A stretch of 7,215 bases of DNA from Iamia sp964643485 (GTDB lineage Bacteria > Actinomycetota > Acidimicrobiia > Acidimicrobiales > Iamiaceae): positions 1 through 7,215 of the forward strand of contig CAZXRA010000075.1 of NCBI GenBank assembly GCA_964643485.1, read 5' to 3'. Shown piece after piece: positions 4,356 to 7,215 of this stretch. The notes beneath the pieces are model-generated. The model had not been told where the DNA came from. It was given only the letters and a program-made list of their open reading frames with translations, and ran no database searches. The position numbers and the translations under genes are program-made. Within the stretch, counting starts at the first letter, position 1. Every line of letters starts with the position of its first letter.

Positions 4356-6203
4356 GTGACCACGACCGAGCCCGCCCCCAGGGCCGTCGAGCCCCATCTC
4401 GCCCTCCTGGACGCCGAGGCCGAGAGCTGGGTCGCCGCCTCGCCCGACCGTCGGCGAACCGACCGGCGCCAGCGGCCGACGGTGCGCCGCAGCCCCGCTC
4501 CCCGGGTGTCGGTGGTGATCCCGACGCTCAACGAGGAGCGCAACCTCCGTCACGTCCTGCCCTTCATCCCCGAGTGGGTGGACGAGGTGGTGATCGTCGA
4601 CGGGCGCTCCACCGACGACACCATCGGCGAGGCCCGCCGCCTCCGCCCCGACGTCGTCATCGTCACCGATCCCGAGCCCGGCAAGGGCCGGGCCCTCATG
4701 ACCGGGTTCCACGCCAGCACCGGCGACATCCTCGTCACCCTCGACGCCGACGGGTCGATGGACCCGACCGAGATCCCCCGCTACGTCTACGCCCTCATGG
4801 CCGGGGCCGACTACGTGAAGGGCTCCCGCTTCGTCCACGGCGGCGCCACCGACGACATGAGCCTCATCCGCAAGCTCGGGAACCGAGCCCTCACTGAGGC
4901 CGTCCGGCGCACCTACGGCGGGCGCTTCTCCGACCTCTGCTACGGCTACAACGCCTGTTGGCGCGACGTCCTGCCCTATCTCGAGGGCCGGGCCCCGGGC
5001 TTCGAGATCGAGACCCACATGAACATCCGGGCCCTCAGCGCCGACCTGAAGGTGCTCGAGGTGCCCAGCTTCGAGGCCGAGCGCGTGCACGGCGCCAGCA
5101 ACCTGCGGACGATCCGCGACGGCTTCCGCGTGCTGCGCACCATCGTCGTCGAGCGCAACCGGGTCGCCCGGGCGTCCCTCCCCAGCGCTGAGGACCCCCG
5201 CCCCGCGGTGGCCCTCACCACCGAGGGCACGCCCCACGCCTGGCGCCATCCCCACCAGCGGCACCGCGCCGTCGACACCCTCACCGTCTCCGCCGTCGTC
5301 TGCACCCACGACATGGCCCGTTGGGACGACCTGTGCCGCTCCGTCGACAGCCTGCGGGCCCAGACGGTGCTGCCGACCGAGGTGCTCGTCGTCGTCGACC
5401 ACAACGCCGACCTGCTCGCCCGGGCCCGGTCCGAGCTCGGCCACGTCACCATCCTCCCCAACACCGGCCCCAAGGGCCTCTCGGGGGCCCGCAACACCGC
5501 TCTGGCCGCGGCGGCCGGTGACGTCATCGCCTACATCGACGACGACGCCCACGCCGACATCGACTGGGTCGAGCGCCTCCTCGACGCCTACCGCACCGAG
5601 CGGGTGCTCGCCGTGGGCGGGGCCGTGCTGCCCCGCTGGGAGAGCGCCCGACCCTCATGGATGGCCGAGGAGATGGACTGGGTGATCGGCTGCACCTACC
5701 GAGGGCTCCCCGAGGTGCGCTCGACGGTCCGCAACCTGATCGGGGCCAACATGTCGTTCCGGCGCCAGGTGCTGGTCGACCTGGGGGGCTTCGACGCCGG
5801 CCTGGGCCGCCAGGGCCACGACGGCGCCGGCTGCGAGGAGACCGAGGTGTGCATCCGGGCCCTCCAGCAGAACGAGCGCGGTCAGGTGATCTTCGAGCCC
5901 GCGGCCCGGGTGTGGCATCGCGTCCCCGACGACCGGGCCTCGTGGTCCTACTTCGTGCGCCGCTGCCGGGCCGAGGGTCGGTCCAAGGCCGGCGTGGCCG
6001 CCCGCACCGGACAGGACAGCGCCCTCGCCTCGGAGCGGTCCTACGTGGCCCGCACCCTGCCCGCGGCCATGGCCCGCAACGTCGGGCGGACGTTGCGGCT
6101 CGACCCGGCCGGGGCCGGCGGCGCGGCGTCGATCGTGGCCGGCACCGCCCTCGTCACCTTCGAGTACGTGCGGGGCCGGATCGACCAGCGCCGGTCGTCG
6201 TGA
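4356..6203 (+). CDS. Bifunctional protein with two GT2 glycosyltransferase domains
   Basis: This 615-aa protein carries two complete family-2 (GT-A fold) glycosyltransferase domains. Domain 1 (about 50-265) resembles dolichyl-phosphate mannose/glucose synthases: VSVVIPTLNEERNL (51-64), VDEVVIVDGRSTDDT (75-89), GKGRALMTGF (109-118), the metal-binding DAD (130-132), and FEIETHMNIRA (216-226) with SFEAERVHGASNL (238-250). Such domains load a sugar onto a polyprenyl phosphate. A proline- and histidine-rich linker (about 275-308) follows. Domain 2 (about 311-545) has VSAVVCTHDMARWDDL, LSGARNTALAAAAGD (375-389), IDDDA (394-398), GANMSFRR (463-470), CEETE (493-497) and WHRVP (520-524), typical of chain-extending GT2 enzymes. 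The first 49 residues are arginine-rich and look disordered. There is no clear membrane helix, unlike the C-terminal helices of many DPM-like enzymes. The GTG start has AGGAG at 8-nt spacing. Donor and acceptor sugars cannot be read from the sequence. Confidence 0.9.
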   Translation: MTTTEPAPRAVEPHLALLDAEAESWVAASPDRRRTDRRQRPTVRRSPAPRVSVVIPTLNEERNLRHVLPFIPEWVDEVVIVDGRSTDDTIGEARRLRPDVVIVTDPEPGKGRALMTGFHASTGDILVTLDADGSMDPTEIPRYVYALMAGADYVKGSRFVHGGATDDMSLIRKLGNRALTEAVRRTYGGRFSDLCYGYNACWRDVLPYLEGRAPGFEIETHMNIRALSADLKVLEVPSFEAERVHGASNLRTIRDGFRVLRTIVVERNRVARASLPSAEDPRPAVALTTEGTPHAWRHPHQRHRAVDTLTVSAVVCTHDMARWDDLCRSVDSLRAQTVLPTEVLVVVDHNADLLARARSELGHVTILPNTGPKGLSGARNTALAAAAGDVIAYIDDDAHADIDWVERLLDAYRTERVLAVGGAVLPRWESARPSWMAEEMDWVIGCTYRGLPEVRSTVRNLIGANMSFRRQVLVDLGGFDAGLGRQGHDGAGCEETEVCIRALQQNERGQVIFEPAARVWHRVPDDRASWSYFVRRCRAEGRSKAGVAARTGQDSALASERSYVARTLPAAMARNVGRTLRLDPAGAGGAASIVAGTALVTFEYVRGRIDQRRSS

Positions 6204-7215
6204 CCGGCGCCGTCCCACGGTCGGTCCGTCTGGTCGATGCCACCGGAGGGGTGCTCGACCTCGACCTCGACGCACCACTGCCCGCCGTGGCGCCGCCGGG
6301 CGGCGACCGTGAGGTGCGCTGCCTCCTTCGTCGGGGTGGGGTGCCCGTGGGGTGCCTCGACATCGACGTCCCCGCGGGGGGGCTGACGGCCGTCGCCCTG
6401 GTTTCGGCCATCGCCCCCGATCGCTGGGCCGCCCGGGCTGACGTCCCGGCTCCATCGGAGGGCGAGGCATCGGGCCTCACCGTCGTCATCGCCACCCACG
6501 ACCGGCCCGAGCCCCTGGGCCGGGCCCTCGCCTCGGTGCTGGCCTCCGACGTGCCGCCCGCCCGCGTCGTGGTCGTCGACAACGCCCCGGGGGACGATGC
6601 CGCCGCCGACCTCGTGGCCGAGCGCTACGGCCACGACGACCGGGTCGTCTACGTCCGGGAGGCGACGGCCGGCCTGGCCTGTGCCCACAACGCCGCCCTC
6701 CCCTTCGTCGAGACGCCGTACGTGGCCTTCACCGACGACGACGTGATCGTCGACCCGGCCTGGACCCGGTGGGTGGAGGCCGGTTTCGCCGCCGCCGCCG
6801 ACGTCGCCTGCGTCACCGGGCTGATCTTCCCCGCCGAGCTGCGCACTTCCGAGCAGTGGTGGATCGAGCGGGGCGCCGGCTTCGCCAAGGGCTATGAGCG
6901 GCGCATCGTCGATCCGGCCGTGGAGGCCCGGCGCGACCCGCTCTTCCCCTTCGCCGCCGGCTCGTTCGGGTCCGGGGCGAACATGGCCTTCGCCACCGAC
7001 GTCCTCCGGGCCCTGGGCGGCTTCGATCCCGCCCTCGGGGCTGGGAGCGGGTCGCTGGGTGGCGACGACCTGGCCGCCATCCACGCCGTCCTGGCCGGCG
7101 GTCACCGCCTGGTCTACGAGCCGGCTGCGGTCGTGTTCCACCACCACCACCGGGGCTACGACGCCCTGCGCCGCCAGATGTACGGCTACGGCGCCGGCCT
7201 CACCGCCTACCTCAC
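6200..7215 (+). CDS. GT2 glycosyltransferase, 3' end beyond the window
   Basis: The frame opens at GTG 6200, overlapping the previous stop codon by 4 nt (GTGA), and stays open to the window edge, giving 338 residues so far. Residues 1-92 form a small N-terminal module including VRCLLRRGGVPVGCLDIDV (39-57), of a kind I believe precedes the catalytic domain in many actinobacterial GT2 proteins. The GT-A domain follows: LTVVIATHDRPEPLGRAL (93-110), VVVVDNAPGDD (123-133), GLACAHNAAL (158-167), the metal-binding TDDD (178-181), GSGANMAF, LGGFDPALG, GDD (288-290, likely catalytic-base region) and EPAAVVFHHHH ending at H317. Four consecutive histidines (314-317) are notable but fit the family's usual histidine here. 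Translational coupling with the two-domain enzyme suggests joint action on one glycan. The C-terminus, and any membrane segments in it, is not visible. Confidence 0.9.
   Translation, partial: MTGAVPRSVRLVDATGGVLDLDLDAPLPAVAPPGGDREVRCLLRRGGVPVGCLDIDVPAGGLTAVALVSAIAPDRWAARADVPAPSEGEASGLTVVIATHDRPEPLGRALASVLASDVPPARVVVVDNAPGDDAAADLVAERYGHDDRVVYVREATAGLACAHNAALPFVETPYVAFTDDDVIVDPAWTRWVEAGFAAAADVACVTGLIFPAELRTSEQWWIERGAGFAKGYERRIVDPAVEARRDPLFPFAAGSFGSGANMAFATDVLRALGGFDPALGAGSGSLGGDDLAAIHAVLAGGHRLVYEPAAVVFHHHHRGYDALRRQMYGYGAGLTAYL

Noticed and set aside
4326..5552. Long minus-strand open frame (408 codons) opposite the two-domain glycosyltransferase
   Set aside because: Its product is a low-complexity string rich in Gly, Val, Asp and Ala without motifs, which is usual for the antisense of a high-GC gene; the plus strand carries clear GT2 motifs and a ribosome site.
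6041..7150. Long minus-strand open frame (369 codons) opposite the last glycosyltransferase
   Set aside because: It is the antisense shadow of the partial GT2 gene, which runs off the window edge; composition is low-complexity and no family is recognisable.

Overview
The window looks like a piece of a high-GC actinobacterial chromosome. Sampled rows of the right half run about 67-75% G+C, many start codons are GTG, neighbouring genes overlap by 4 nt (GTGA), and the gene families fit. I lean towards Acidimicrobiia because of the surface-polysaccharide gene types, but that is inference and weak.

Left part (1-2654), accessory in character. It starts with a 310-aa TIR-domain protein (113-1045) whose C-terminal ~180 residues I do not recognise. 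Its base composition is clearly lower in G+C (sampled rows 53-58%), which suggests acquisition by transfer. After a 225-bp gap with a strong hairpin comes a stand-alone SUMF1/FGE-sulfatase-fold protein (1271-2026). It has the fold's hallmark motifs but lacks the two copper-binding cysteines of true formylglycine-generating enzymes. Next is a compact type II toxin-antitoxin pair: a ribbon-helix-helix antitoxin (2095-2331) overlapping a MazF-type endoribonuclease (2328-2654). A 12-bp palindrome sits on the antitoxin start codon and may be the autoregulatory operator.

Right part (2664-7215), a probable surface-polysaccharide or glycoconjugate locus. A CelD/BcsL-type GNAT acyltransferase (2664-3797) lies on the minus strand, convergent with mazF. 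Divergent from it is a small multi-pass membrane protein (3885-4238). After a 117-bp AT-richer intergenic stretch with a candidate promoter and hairpin, a two-gene glycosyltransferase operon begins: a 615-aa protein with two GT2 catalytic domains in tandem (4356-6203), and a further GT2 enzyme (6200 to the window edge, 3' truncated) that overlaps it by 4 nt. The second GT2 domain of the first protein and the downstream GT2 share enough motifs to look like paralogues, so the locus probably adds several sugars in turn to a lipid- or surface-linked glycan; the acyltransferase may decorate the product.

The most plausible candidate for something undescribed is the TIR protein with its unrecognised C-terminal domain, next to a degenerate SUMF1-fold protein and a toxin-antitoxin pair. 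That could be a defence-type module, but no function is proven by the sequence. No tRNA, rRNA, CRISPR array, reverse transcriptase, integrase or intact insertion sequence was seen.
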